From Actinomycetospora corticicola (GTDB taxonomy: Bacteria > Actinomycetota > Actinomycetes > Mycobacteriales > Pseudonocardiaceae): a stretch of DNA of 64,000 nt. The stretch lies in assembly GCF_013409505.1 (NCBI RefSeq), contig NZ_JACCBN010000001.1:1054001-1118000 (forward strand). The letters run 5' to 3'. Under the pieces are notes generated by a model that ran no database searches, was not told where the DNA came from, and worked only from the letters and a program-made list of their open reading frames with translations. Below, piece after piece: positions 15,900 through 24,765 of the stretch. The position numbers and the translations under genes were made by a program. Within the stretch, counting starts at the first letter, position 1. Each line of letters starts with the position of its first letter.

Positions 15900-18632
15900 A
15901 TGCTCTCCGACTCCAGCGACCCGCAGCGCGACCCCGACCCCGAGGGCACCGACGAGTGGCGCGAGGCCCTCGAGTCCGTGCTGGCGGTCGAGGGTCCGCA
16001 GCGCGCCCACGACCTGCTCGACGAGCTGATCGGCCAGGCCCGTCGGGCCGGCGCGCCGGTCCCGTACTCGGCGACCACGCCCTACGTGAACACCATCGCG
16101 GTGGAGGACGAGCCGCCGCACCCGGGGGACCGGGCGGTGGAGCACCGCATCCGCTCGGCGATCCGCTGGAACGCGGTGGCCACCGTGCTGCGCGCGAACA
16201 AGGAGTCCTCGGAGCTCGGCGGGCACATCGCGAGCTTCCAGTCCGCGGCGACGCTCTACGACACCGGCTTCCAGCACTTCTGGCACGCGCCGTCGGAGGA
16301 CCACGGCGGCGACCTGGTGATGATGCAGGGGCACTCCTCGCCCGGCATCTACGCCCGCGCGTTCCTCGAGGGCCGTCTCTCCGAGGAGCAGATGGACGCC
16401 TTCCGGCAGGAGACCGGCGGGAAGGGCCTGTCGTCGTACCCGCACCCGTGGCTGATGCCGGACTTCTGGCAGTTCCCCACGGTGTCGATGGGGCTCGGCC
16501 CGCTCATGGCGATCTACCAGGCGCGCTTCCTCAAGTACCTGCACGGCCGTGACCTCGCGCAGACCGCCGACCGGCACGTGTGGGCCTTCCTCGGCGACGG
16601 CGAGATGGACGAGCCGGAGTCGCTGGGTGCGATCTCGCTGGCCGGGCGCGAGCGTCTCGACAACCTGGTCTTCGTCGTCAACTGCAACCTGCAGCGGCTC
16701 GACGGCCCGGTGCGCGGCAACGGCAAGATCATCCAGGAGCTGGAGGGTCTGTTCCGCGGCGCCGGCTGGAACGTCATCAAGGTGATCTGGGGCAGCCGCT
16801 GGGACGAGCTGCTCAAGCGGGACTCCACCGGCCGGCTCCACCAGCTCATGGAGGAGTGCGTCGACGGCGACTACCAGACCTTCAAGTCCAAGGACGGCGC
16901 CTACGTCCGCGAGCACTTCTTCGGCCGCTACCCGGAGACCGCGGAGCTCGTCGCCGACTGGTCCGACGAGGAGATCTGGGGTCTGACCCGCGGCGGGCAC
17001 GACCCGTCGAAGATCTACGCCGCCTACGCGGCCGCGACGGCCCAGAAGGACCGCCCCACCGTCATCCTGGCCAAGACGGTCAAGGGCTACGGCATGGGCG
17101 AGGCCGGCGAGGGCCAGAACATCTCCCACCAGCAGAAGAAGATGGCGGGCGAGCAGCTCACGATCTTCCGCGACCGCTTCGACCTGCCGATCTCCGACGA
17201 CGAGATCGCCTCGCTGCCCTACCTGAGCTTCGAGCCGGACTCGGAGGAGGCGGTCTACCTCCGCGAGCACCGTGCGGCGCTCGGCGGCTCGCTCCCGCAG
17301 CGCCGGACCCGCTCGGAGTCCCTCGAGGTGCCCGAGCTCTCGGCGTTCGGCGCCCAGCTCGCCGACTCCGGGGACCGGAGGATCTCCACGACGATGGCGT
17401 TCGTGCGCGTGCTCAACACGCTGTTGCGGGACAAGAAGATCGGCAAGCGGGTCGTCCCGATCGTCCCCGACGAGTCCCGCACCTTCGGCATGGAGGGCAT
17501 GTTCCGGCAGTTCGGGATCTTCTCCCGGGTCGGGCAGCTCTACACGCCCGAGGACGAGGGCCAGCTGATGTCCTACCGCGAGGCGGAGAACGGGCAGCTG
17601 CTCCAGGAGGGCATCAACGAGCTCGGCGCGATGTCGTCCTGGATCGCGGCGGCGACGGCGTACTCCACCAGCGACGTCCCGATGATCCCGTTCTACATCT
17701 ACTACTCGATGTTCGGGTTCCAGCGGGTCGGCGACCTCGCCTGGGCGGCCGGGGACCTGCGCGCCCGTGGCTTCCTGCTCGGCGGCACCGCCGGCCGCAC
17801 GACGCTGAACGGCGAGGGCCTCCAGCACGAGGACGGGCACTCGCACCTGTTCTCGTCGGTGATCCCGAACTGCGTGTCCTACGACCCGACCTTCGCCCAC
17901 GAGGTCGCGGTGATCGTCCAGGACGGCCTGCGGCGGATGTACGCCGAGCAGGAGGACGTCTTCTACTACCTGACCCTGATGAACGAGAACTACCACCACC
18001 CGGCGCTGCCGGGCCTGGGCGACGACGCCGCCGAGGCGGCCGCCCGGGAGGGGATCATCAAGGGGCTCTACCTGCTGCAGGAGGGCGCCCCGGCCCCGGC
18101 GAAGCGGTCGCGCTCGAAGGCGTCCGCGAAGCCCCGCGTCCAGCTGATGGGCTCGGGCACGATCCTCAACGAGGTGCTCGCCGCGGCCGAGATGCTCTCC
18201 TCGGACTGGGGGGTCGACGCCGACGTGTGGAGCGCGCCCAGCTTCACCGAGCTGCGCCGCGACGGGATCGACACCGAGCGCTGGAACCTGCTGCACCCGA
18301 CGTCGGAGCCCCGGAAGTCGTGGGTGGAGCAGCAGCTCGAGACGCGACCCGAGGGTCCGGTCGTCGCGGCGACCGACTACATGCGGGCCTTCCCCGACCA
18401 GATCCGCCAGTTCGTCGTCGGGCGCCGCTACGAGGTGCTCGGCACCGACGGGTTCGGGCGCTCCGACTACCGCGCGGCCCTGCGGGACTTCTTCGAGGTC
18501 GACCGCCGCTTCGTCACCGTCGCCGCCCTCCACGCGCTGGCCCGCGACGGGAAGATCGAGGCCTCGGTGGTCGCCGACGCCATCGCGAGATACGAGATCG
18601 ACCCCGAGCGCCCCGCTCCCGCGCACACCTGA
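15900..18632 (+). CDS. aceE: Pyruvate dehydrogenase E1 component, homodimeric type
   Basis: 910 aa. It decarboxylates pyruvate with ThDP and acetylates the E2 lipoyl group. The ThDP/Mg site GDGEMDEPES...NCNLQRLDG is near 232-265. GNGKIIQELEG, WGSRWDELL, FKSKDGAYVREHFFG and RTTLNGEGLQHEDGHSH follow the E. coli/beta-proteobacterial AceE closely. The stand-alone AceE known from corynebacteria and mycobacteria, as I recall it, differs in several of these segments. It heads an operon with aceF and lpd, and 35 bp separate it from aceF. This operon form suggests an old acquisition from a proteobacterium (inference). Confidence 0.96.
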   Translation: MLSDSSDPQRDPDPEGTDEWREALESVLAVEGPQRAHDLLDELIGQARRAGAPVPYSATTPYVNTIAVEDEPPHPGDRAVEHRIRSAIRWNAVATVLRANKESSELGGHIASFQSAATLYDTGFQHFWHAPSEDHGGDLVMMQGHSSPGIYARAFLEGRLSEEQMDAFRQETGGKGLSSYPHPWLMPDFWQFPTVSMGLGPLMAIYQARFLKYLHGRDLAQTADRHVWAFLGDGEMDEPESLGAISLAGRERLDNLVFVVNCNLQRLDGPVRGNGKIIQELEGLFRGAGWNVIKVIWGSRWDELLKRDSTGRLHQLMEECVDGDYQTFKSKDGAYVREHFFGRYPETAELVADWSDEEIWGLTRGGHDPSKIYAAYAAATAQKDRPTVILAKTVKGYGMGEAGEGQNISHQQKKMAGEQLTIFRDRFDLPISDDEIASLPYLSFEPDSEEAVYLREHRAALGGSLPQRRTRSESLEVPELSAFGAQLADSGDRRISTTMAFVRVLNTLLRDKKIGKRVVPIVPDESRTFGMEGMFRQFGIFSRVGQLYTPEDEGQLMSYREAENGQLLQEGINELGAMSSWIAAATAYSTSDVPMIPFYIYYSMFGFQRVGDLAWAAGDLRARGFLLGGTAGRTTLNGEGLQHEDGHSHLFSSVIPNCVSYDPTFAHEVAVIVQDGLRRMYAEQEDVFYYLTLMNENYHHPALPGLGDDAAEAAAREGIIKGLYLLQEGAPAPAKRSRSKASAKPRVQLMGSGTILNEVLAAAEMLSSDWGVDADVWSAPSFTELRRDGIDTERWNLLHPTSEPRKSWVEQQLETRPEGPVVAATDYMRAFPDQIRQFVVGRRYEVLGTDGFGRSDYRAALRDFFEVDRRFVTVAALHALARDGKIEASVVADAIARYEIDPERPAPAHT

Positions 18633-18667
18633 CGCCGCCCGCCCCTGTCTAGCGAGGTCATCCAACG

Positions 18668-20005
18668 ATGTCGGCCCCCGCCGCAACCCAGGTCACCGTC
18701 CCCAACATCGGCGACTTCTCCGACGTGCCGATCATCGAGGTCCACGTCTCGCCCGGCGACACCATCGCCGTCGACGATCCGCTGCTCACCCTCGAGTCCG
18801 ACAAGGCGACGATGGACGTGCCGTCCTCGCAGGCCGGGACCGTCGTCGAGGTGCTGGTGTCGGTGGGCGACGCCGTCAGCGAGGGCACGCCCGTCGTCAT
18901 GCTGGACGCGGGGGAGGGGGAGCCGACCGACGACGGGGACGCCGCCCCCGAGCCCTCCGGCGCCGCGCAGCAGGCCGACACCGAGGCAGCCGCACAGGAG
19001 CCGGACACCGAGCGCCCGTCGTCGAACGGGTCCTCGCGCCCGCCGTCCTCCAACCCCTCGACCGCCACGCCGGCGGCCTCCGAGCTGCCCGCGCACGCCG
19101 GCCCGAGCGTGCGCAAGCTCGCCCGCGAGTTCGGCGTCGACCTCGCGCAGATCACCGCGAGCGGGCCGAAGGGCCGGATCACGAAGGAGGACCTGCTCTC
19201 CTTCGTCCGGGGTGGCGACGGGGCCTCGGCACCGGCCGCGGCCGCGCCGGCGCCCGCCGCGCAGGGCTCGGGCATCCCCGAGATCCCGGCCCAGGACTTC
19301 TCGGTGTTCGGCGAGGTCGAGACGCAGCCGCTCTCGCGGATCACGCGGATCTCCGGGCCGTTCCTGCACCGGTCGTGGCTGAACGTCCCGCACGTCACGC
19401 ACAACGACGACGCGGACATCACCGACACCGACCGCTACCGCAAGGAGCTCGACACCGCCGCGAAGGCCGAGGGTTACCGGGTCACCCTGCTCGCGTTCCT
19501 CATGAAGGCGAGCGTGTCGGCACTCAAGGCGTTCCCGACGGTCAATGCGTCGCTGACCCCGGAGAAGGACGCGCTGATCCTGAAGCGCTACTACCACATC
19601 GGGGTCGCGGTGGACACGCCCGGCGGCCTCGTGGTGCCGGTCATCCGCGACGTCGACCGCAAGGGCATCGTCGAGATCTCGAAGGAGCTCGGCGAGGTCT
19701 CGGCGCGGGCGCGCGAGGGCAAGCTGACCGGGGACGACATGAAGGGCGGCACCTTCACGATCTCCTCGCTCGGCGGGATCGGCGGCACCGCGTTCACCCC
19801 GATCGTCAACGCCCCCGAGGTCGCGATCCTCGGCGTCGTGCGCTCCCGCGTGGCACCGGTGTGGAACGGCACCGAGTTCGAGCCCCGCACGCTGCTGCCG
19901 CTGTGCTTCTCCTACGACCACCGCGTCATCGACGGCGCCCTGGCCGCCCGCTTCACCCGGCACGTCGCCCACACCATGGGCGACGAGCGCCGCCTCCTGC
20001 TGTAG
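18668..20005 (+). CDS. aceF: Dihydrolipoamide acetyltransferase (PDH E2), single lipoyl domain
   Basis: 445 aa. The lipoyl domain is at residues 6-80 with the lipoylated lysine in LESDKATMD (about 45). A Ser/Pro/Glu linker follows, then a peripheral subunit-binding domain at about 147-176 (VRKLAREFGVDLAQITASG), an Ala/Pro linker, and the catalytic domain (about 215-445) with DHRVIDG near 417 and an RRLLL end as in proteobacterial AceF. E2 moves acetyl groups from E1 to CoA and forms the complex core. Only one lipoyl domain is present; E. coli has three. A 19-bp hairpin separates it from lpd. Confidence 0.96.
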   Translation: MSAPAATQVTVPNIGDFSDVPIIEVHVSPGDTIAVDDPLLTLESDKATMDVPSSQAGTVVEVLVSVGDAVSEGTPVVMLDAGEGEPTDDGDAAPEPSGAAQQADTEAAAQEPDTERPSSNGSSRPPSSNPSTATPAASELPAHAGPSVRKLAREFGVDLAQITASGPKGRITKEDLLSFVRGGDGASAPAAAAPAPAAQGSGIPEIPAQDFSVFGEVETQPLSRITRISGPFLHRSWLNVPHVTHNDDADITDTDRYRKELDTAAKAEGYRVTLLAFLMKASVSALKAFPTVNASLTPEKDALILKRYYHIGVAVDTPGGLVVPVIRDVDRKGIVEISKELGEVSARAREGKLTGDDMKGGTFTISSLGGIGGTAFTPIVNAPEVAILGVVRSRVAPVWNGTEFEPRTLLPLCFSYDHRVIDGALAARFTRHVAHTMGDERRLLL

Positions 20006-20073
20006 GTGCCTCCGGCAGGTGAGCAGAAAGTGGGGTTACAGCCCCACTTTCTGCTCACCTGGCCGCAGGCCAC
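20006..20073. repeat. Dispersed 3'-end hairpin, family A, copy 3 (complete)
   Basis: Perfect 19-bp inverted repeat: 20017-20035 pairs with 20042-20060, loop TTACAG. It is flanked by GTGCCTCCGGC and GGCCGCAGGCCAC. It shares GTGAGCAGAAA with 3950 and the right flank with 1338. Lying inside the PDH operon, it could attenuate lpd expression or protect the aceF end of the message. Confidence 0.85.
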
Positions 20074-20096
20074 CACGTCCATCGAAAGGTTCCGGA

Positions 20097-21881
20097 GTGG
20101 CTGACACCGTCGTCGTCGAGGTCCCCGACATCGGCGACTTCACCGACGTCCCCGTCATCGAGATCCACGTCGCCGAGGGCAGCGAGATCGCCCTCGACGA
20201 ACCGCTGCTGACCCTCGAGTCGGACAAGGCGACGATGGACATCCCCGCCGAGGTGGCGGGGACGGTCACCGAGGTGCGGGTCGCGGTCGGCGACCGCATC
20301 TCCCAGGGGACGCCCATCCTCGTCGTCACGCCGGCCGGCGGGGGCGAGGAGTCCGCCACCCCGCCGCCGACGAAGAAGGCCTCGACGCAGACCGAGAAGC
20401 CGGGCGCGAAGGAACGGAACCGCTCCGCGCCGACGCCCGCGTCCGACGGCGACGAGGACCGCCACGTCGGGCTGCTCGTCCTCGGCGCGGGCCCCGGCGG
20501 GTACACCGCGGCGTTCCGGGCGGCCGACCTCGGGCTCGACGTGCTCGTCGTCGACTCCCGCGACCAGCTCGGCGGGGTCTGCCTCAACGTCGGCTGCATC
20601 CCCTCGAAGGCGCTCCTGCACGCGGCGAAGGTGATCGCCGAGACCAAGGAGATGTCCGAGCACGGCGTCTCGTTCGGCGCCCCGCAGATCGACCTCGACA
20701 AGCTCCGCGACTGGAAGGACGGCGTCGTCGGCAAGCTCGTCGGCGGTCTCGCCGGCCTGGCGAAGCAGCGCAAGGTCGCCACCGTGCAGGGCTACGGACG
20801 CTTCGTCTCGCCGCACCGCGTGGAGGTCACCACGGCCGACGGGTCGACGACGACGATCGGGTTCGACCAGGCGATCGTGGCGGCCGGCTCGGAGCCGGTG
20901 CAGCTCCCGTTCGTCCCGCACGACGACCCGCGGGTGCTCGACTCCACCTCCGCGCTCGAGCTCGCCGAGATCCCCGAACGCCTGCTCGTGCTCGGCGGCG
21001 GCATCATCGGCCTGGAGATGGCCACGGTGTACGCGGAGCTCGGCTCGAGGATCACCGTCGTCGAGCTGATGGACCAGATCATCCCGGGGGCCGACAAGGA
21101 CCTCGTCAAGCCGCTGGCCAAGCACATCTCGTCGCGCTACGAGAACGTCTTCCTCTCCACCAAATGCACGGACGTCGAGGCCACGGAGAAGGGCCTCGTC
21201 GTGTCGATGGAGGGGAAGAAGGCCCCGGAGCAGGACACGTTCGACGCCGTGCTCGTGTCGGTCGGGCGCGTGCCGAACGGCAAGGTGATCGGGCTCGACA
21301 CGGCCGGGGTCGACGTGAACGACCGCGGCTTCCTCGCCGTCGACGCGCAGATGCGCACGAACGTCGAGCACATCTTCGCGATCGGCGACATCGTCGGGCA
21401 GCCCATGCTCGCCCACAAGGCGGTGCACGAGGGGAAGGTCGCCGCCGAGGTGGCGGCCGGGAAGCCGAGCGCGTTCGACGCCACGGTGATCCCGTCGGTC
21501 GCCTACACCGACCCCGAGGTCGCCTGGGTCGGCGTCACCGAGAACGAGGCCAAGGCGCAGGGTCTGTCCTACGGGACCGGCACCTTCCCGTGGGCCGCGT
21601 CCGGGCGGTCGCTGTCGCTGGGCCGCTCCGAGGGGTCGACGAAGCTGCTCTTCGACACCGAGACCGACCGCGTCATCGGCGCCGGGATCGTCGGACCGGC
21701 GGCGGGTGACCTCATCACCGAGGCGGCCCTGGCCATCGAGCTGGGCGCCGACGCGGCCGACATCGGGCTCACCATCCACCCGCACCCGACGTTGTCGGAG
21801 ACCGTGGGCATGGCGGCCGAGGCGTTCGAAGGCACCCTGACCGACCTGTACCTGCCCAAGAAGAAGCCGACGAAGGCCTGA
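20097..21881 (+). CDS. lpdA: Dihydrolipoyl dehydrogenase (PDH E3) with N-terminal lipoyl domain
   Basis: 594 aa from GTG 20097 (AAAGG at 20085-20089). Residues 4-76 are a lipoyl domain with the lysine in LESDKATMD (about 42), nearly matching that of AceF. A Lys/Thr/Pro linker leads to a full E3: GAGPGGYTAAFRAA near 130, the redox disulfide GGVCLNVGCIPSK near 160-172, NAD site GGGIIGLEMATVYAELG near 301, and HPHPTLSE near 560. E3 reoxidises dihydrolipoamide with NAD. A lipoyl-E3 fusion is known from Ralstonia PdhL, Neisseria and relatives and is unexpected in an actinobacterium. Confidence 0.96.
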   Translation: MADTVVVEVPDIGDFTDVPVIEIHVAEGSEIALDEPLLTLESDKATMDIPAEVAGTVTEVRVAVGDRISQGTPILVVTPAGGGEESATPPPTKKASTQTEKPGAKERNRSAPTPASDGDEDRHVGLLVLGAGPGGYTAAFRAADLGLDVLVVDSRDQLGGVCLNVGCIPSKALLHAAKVIAETKEMSEHGVSFGAPQIDLDKLRDWKDGVVGKLVGGLAGLAKQRKVATVQGYGRFVSPHRVEVTTADGSTTTIGFDQAIVAAGSEPVQLPFVPHDDPRVLDSTSALELAEIPERLLVLGGGIIGLEMATVYAELGSRITVVELMDQIIPGADKDLVKPLAKHISSRYENVFLSTKCTDVEATEKGLVVSMEGKKAPEQDTFDAVLVSVGRVPNGKVIGLDTAGVDVNDRGFLAVDAQMRTNVEHIFAIGDIVGQPMLAHKAVHEGKVAAEVAAGKPSAFDATVIPSVAYTDPEVAWVGVTENEAKAQGLSYGTGTFPWAASGRSLSLGRSEGSTKLLFDTETDRVIGAGIVGPAAGDLITEAALAIELGADAADIGLTIHPHPTLSETVGMAAEAFEGTLTDLYLPKKKPTKA

Positions 21882-21888
21882 CCCTTCC

Positions 21889-21939
21889 GAGCGAGCGGCA
21901 CTTTCGCGCACATAGATGCTGCGAAAGTGCCGTTCGTTC
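21889..21939. repeat. Dispersed hairpin, family B, copy 1
   Basis: A 19-bp imperfect inverted repeat (17 of 19 paired): 21889-21907 with 21921-21939, core CGGCACTTTCGC/GCGAAAGTGCCG. The loop carries CATAGATGCT. A related element lies at 62326-62378. Its position just after lpd makes it the operon's likely terminator. Confidence 0.8.
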
Positions 21940-21986
21940 CGCCATGGGAGGGCCCGGCGGCCGGGAAACGGCCGCCGGGAACCCGA

Positions 21987-22880
21987 TCAGGCCGACGGCA
22001 CGTCCACCGTCGTCGCCAGGACGGCCGCCTCGCGGGCGTCGCGGCGGTTGTGCTCCAGGAAGTCCGGGGCGGTGCACAGGTAGAGGGTGCGGCCGTCGGC
22101 GCCCCCGAGGCCGCAGGCGTAGACACCGGTGCCGGGCTCCACCGAGTCCACGATCTCGCCGCCCTCGCGCACCCGGACCGCGCGCCCGCCGAGGGCGTCC
22201 GCGACCCACAGGCAGCCCTCCGTGTCGAGCGTCGGCGAGCACCCGTCGGGCGCCACCACCAGCTGGCCACCGAGCACCGTCTCCAGGTCCGACGACGTCG
22301 GCAGTGAGCCGAACGAGGCCCAGTCGCGGCGCGGGCCGAGCGACCCGTCGTCGTGGATGTCGAAGGCGCTGATGCGGTTGCCGAACGTCTCGTCGACCAG
22401 CAGGGTCCCGCCGGCGACGACGCTGCCGTTGGGGAACCACAGGTCGTCCGCCGCCGCGGTGACCGAGCCGTCGGGGTCGACGCGGAACACGGTGGTCGGG
22501 GCGACGGGGGCGCCGCCCATGAGGTCGAAGCCGAAGTTGCCGACCCAGGCCCGGCCGGTCGAGGAGTCGACGACCATGTCGTTGAGCTGCGCGGGGACCT
22601 TCCCGGACAGGTCGGCGTGCGTGACCACGGAGCCGTCGGCCTCGCGGCGCAGGATCCGCCGGTCGCGGGCGGAGACCGCGAGGAGCCTGCCGTCGGGGAG
22701 CCACCCGATGCCGGACGGCTGTGCGGGGATCTCCAGCTCGGTCCGCAGGTCGGAGCCGTCCTCGCGGGCCGACAGGACCCGGTGGGTGTAGAAGTCGACG
22801 AACCAGAGCCGGTCGTCGTGCCAGCGCGGGCACTCGGTGAAGGACATCCCGTCGACGACGGTGCGGATCTCGCGGCTCAC
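21987..22880 (-). CDS. SMP-30/gluconolactonase family protein
   Basis: 297 aa, six-bladed propeller of the SMP-30/LRE type. Visible motifs are TECPRWHDDRLWFVDFY near residue 14, which includes the metal-binding Glu, QPSGIGWLPDGRLL near 53, LNDMVVDSSTGRAWVGNFGF near 97 (Asn/Asp site) and a late VADALGG. The family hydrolyses lactones such as gluconolactone with a divalent metal; specificity is broad and not predictable. It converges with lpd. It is possibly linked to lactone products of the BVMOs, but that is speculation. Confidence 0.88.
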   Translation of the reverse strand: MSREIRTVVDGMSFTECPRWHDDRLWFVDFYTHRVLSAREDGSDLRTELEIPAQPSGIGWLPDGRLLAVSARDRRILRREADGSVVTHADLSGKVPAQLNDMVVDSSTGRAWVGNFGFDLMGGAPVAPTTVFRVDPDGSVTAAADDLWFPNGSVVAGGTLLVDETFGNRISAFDIHDDGSLGPRRDWASFGSLPTSSDLETVLGGQLVVAPDGCSPTLDTEGCLWVADALGGRAVRVREGGEIVDSVEPGTGVYACGLGGADGRTLYLCTAPDFLEHNRRDAREAAVLATTVDVPSA

Positions 22881-22926
22881 GTCTGACCTCCTGGCCTCGG
22901 CGGTGGGGCGGGAGGAACGTACTCGC

Positions 22927-23334
22927 TCAGAACGGGCGACGCCGGTGCCCGAGCGAGCCCATGAGCAGGAAGAGCAGCGGGAACAGCATGAAGCCCGCGC
23001 CGTTCCCGGCGATCACCAGCGCCACCATGCCGACACCCAGCACGATCGGGATCAGCGCCATCGGCCAGACCGCCCGCGCGGGCAGGTGCGGCCGGGCCGG
23101 GACGATCTGCCCGGCCGGGGCGAGGTGCGGCTCCGGGAGATCGGTGAACAGCGCGTCCAGCTCGTCGCGGTAGACCGCCGCCCCCGCGGTGGCCGAGCGG
23201 TCGCTGTACGTGGTCACGTCCAGCCGCCCGGCCTCGAGGTGCTCGTCGAGCGCCTTCATGGCAGCGGTCCGCTCGTCGTGCCCGACCCGCAGGCGGGGCG
23301 TCTCGGCCGGCCGGTCCGCGTGGTCGTCGGTCAT
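22927..23334 (-). CDS. DUF1707 (SHOCT-like) domain membrane protein
   Basis: 135 aa from ATG 23334. Residues 14-68 match DUF1707: RVGHDERTAAMKALDEHLEAGRLDVTTYSDR and ELDALFTDLPEP. Two adjacent hydrophobic helices (about 88-128) follow and a basic end (GHRRRPF). DUF1707 proteins are abundant in actinobacteria; the small N-terminal domain faces the cytoplasm. Function unknown. It lies between the SMP-30 and SDR genes on the same strand. Confidence 0.88.
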   Translation of the reverse strand: MTDDHADRPAETPRLRVGHDERTAAMKALDEHLEAGRLDVTTYSDRSATAGAAVYRDELDALFTDLPEPHLAPAGQIVPARPHLPARAVWPMALIPIVLGVGMVALVIAGNGAGFMLFPLLFLLMGSLGHRRRPF

Positions 23335-23381
23335 GCCTCCATGGTGCGCCCGGATCGGTCCGCGTGCCGTGAGTTCGGCGT

Positions 23382-24101
23382 TCAATTCTGGGCGGTCGGC
23401 CGCACGACGATCTCGCCCACGTCGACCCCGGCCGGCTGCGCCATCGCGTAGGCCACGGCGCGGGCGATCGCGTCCGGCGGCATCGCGATCTCCGCCATCC
23501 GCTCCTGGTACTCCCGACGACGGGCCGGGTCGGCCACCGTGTCGACGAACTCGGTCGCCGTGAACCCGGGGGAGACCGCCGTGACCCGCAGGTGCGGGCC
23601 GGCCTCCTGGCGCAGGCCCTCGCACAGCGTGCGCACCGCGTTCTTCGTGGCCGCGTACACGACCTGGTCCGGCACGATCCGCAGCCCGGAGGTCGAGACG
23701 ATCGCGACGAGGTGCCCGGCGGACTGCGCGCGGAACACCGGCAGCGCGGCGGCCACCCCGTGCAGCACGCCGCGCAGGTTCACGTCGATCATCTCGTCCC
23801 AGTCCTCGACCGTCTGGGTGTCCAGCCCGCCGACGTGGGCGACGCCCGCGTTGGCCACGAACACGTCGAGGCGCCCGAAGGTCGAGACGGCGAGGTCGAC
23901 CAGGGCGGCCACGTCGTCCCGACGACGGACGTCGGTCGCCCGGGTGCGCACCTCGCCCCCGAGCTCGGCCGCGAGGGCGTCCAGCCGGTCGGCCCGGCGG
24001 GCGCCGAGGACCAGTCGGGCGCCCTGCCCGGCGAGCAGCCGGGCGGTCGCCTCCCCGATCCCGCTGCTCGCCCCGGTGATCACGACGACGGGTGACTCCA
24101 C
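23382..24101 (-). CDS. SDR family NAD(P)-dependent oxidoreductase
   Basis: 239 aa from GTG 24101, chosen for a GAGGAG six bases upstream. It is a complete classical SDR: TGASSGIG near residue 9, NAG in FVANAGVAH near 82, catalytic Ser in IVSTSG near 135 and Tyr/Lys in YAATKNA near 148. SPGFT follows. It is a cytoplasmic NAD(P)H-dependent alcohol/ketone reductase of unknown substrate. It diverges from a TetR gene across a 30-bp palindrome (24121-24150), so TetR repression is likely. Its ARRRE codons contain the recurrent 13-mer (23512-23524). Confidence 0.93.
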   Translation of the reverse strand: MESPVVVITGASSGIGEATARLLAGQGARLVLGARRADRLDALAAELGGEVRTRATDVRRRDDVAALVDLAVSTFGRLDVFVANAGVAHVGGLDTQTVEDWDEMIDVNLRGVLHGVAAALPVFRAQSAGHLVAIVSTSGLRIVPDQVVYAATKNAVRTLCEGLRQEAGPHLRVTAVSPGFTATEFVDTVADPARRREYQERMAEIAMPPDAIARAVAYAMAQPAGVDVGEIVVRPTAQN

Positions 24102-24120
24102 GGTGTGCTCCTCATGCGAT

Positions 24121-24150
24121 AGGGCTATCACTCGCTAGAGTAACAGCCCT
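24121..24150. promoter_or_regulatory. TetR operator between SDR and tetR
   Basis: AGGGCTATCACTC (24121-24133) and GAGTAACAGCCCT (24138-24150) are inverted repeats matching at 11 of 13 positions around GCTA. The site lies 20 bp from each of the divergent starts, ideal for repression of both. TAGAGT (24135-24140) could be the -10 box of the regulator. Confidence 0.75.
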
Positions 24151-24171
24151 CTCACATCGCTGGAGGTGTCG

Positions 24172-24765
24172 ATGCCCGGAGGTCCGCGACAGCGGGGGCG
24201 CTACCACCACGGCGACCTCCCCTCGGCTCTGCTCGACGCCGGGCTCGAGCAGCTCGCGACGGCGGGTCCGGCCCGGTTCTCGGTCGCGGAGGTGGCCCGA
24301 CGGGTCGGGGTCAGCACGGCCGCCCCGTACCGGCACTTCACCGACCGCGACGGGTTCCTCGCCGCCGTCGCCGCCCGCGCGGCGGAACGGCTGGCCGCCG
24401 CGGTGTCGGCGGAGTCGACCGCCGATGACCCCCGCGACCGGCTCGCGACGGCCACCGGCGCCTACGCGGCGTTCGTCGCCGAGCACCGCATCGGGTTCGA
24501 CGTCGTCTTCTCGCCGGCCCTGCGCGGGGCCCGGGACGCCGATCTCGCGACGGCGGGACGCGCCGTGATGGCGCTCTTCCTCGAACCCGCCCGGGAGATC
24601 GCCGGGGACCGGGCGCTGGAGCTCACCGAGCAGGTGGTCGCCCTCGCGCACGGGTACGGGACGCTCGACGCCGACGGCTTCCTCACCGCCGACCGGGTCA
24701 CCGCCGATCCCACCGCCGTGCGGGTCCGCCGGGCGGCGCGGGCGCTGATCGACGGCACCCGCTGA
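24172..24765 (+). CDS. TetR/AcrR family transcriptional regulator
   Basis: 197 aa from ATG 24172 (GGAGG at 24162-24166). The N-terminal HTH starts RYHHGDLPSALLDAGLEQLATAGPARFSVAEVARRVGVSTAAPYRHF, a typical TetR with the YRHF helix end. The rest is a helical ligand domain resembling TetR_C_33. It probably represses itself and the divergent SDR through the 24121-24150 palindrome. The last codons (IDGTR) are the first unit of a 17-bp tandem repeat that continues past the stop. Confidence 0.92.
   Translation: MPGGPRQRGRYHHGDLPSALLDAGLEQLATAGPARFSVAEVARRVGVSTAAPYRHFTDRDGFLAAVAARAAERLAAAVSAESTADDPRDRLATATGAYAAFVAEHRIGFDVVFSPALRGARDADLATAGRAVMALFLEPAREIAGDRALELTEQVVALAHGYGTLDADGFLTADRVTADPTAVRVRRAARALIDGTR

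Noticed and set aside
15855-18686. Minus-strand frame opposite aceE
   Set aside because: Shadow frame; aceE is unmistakable on the plus strand.
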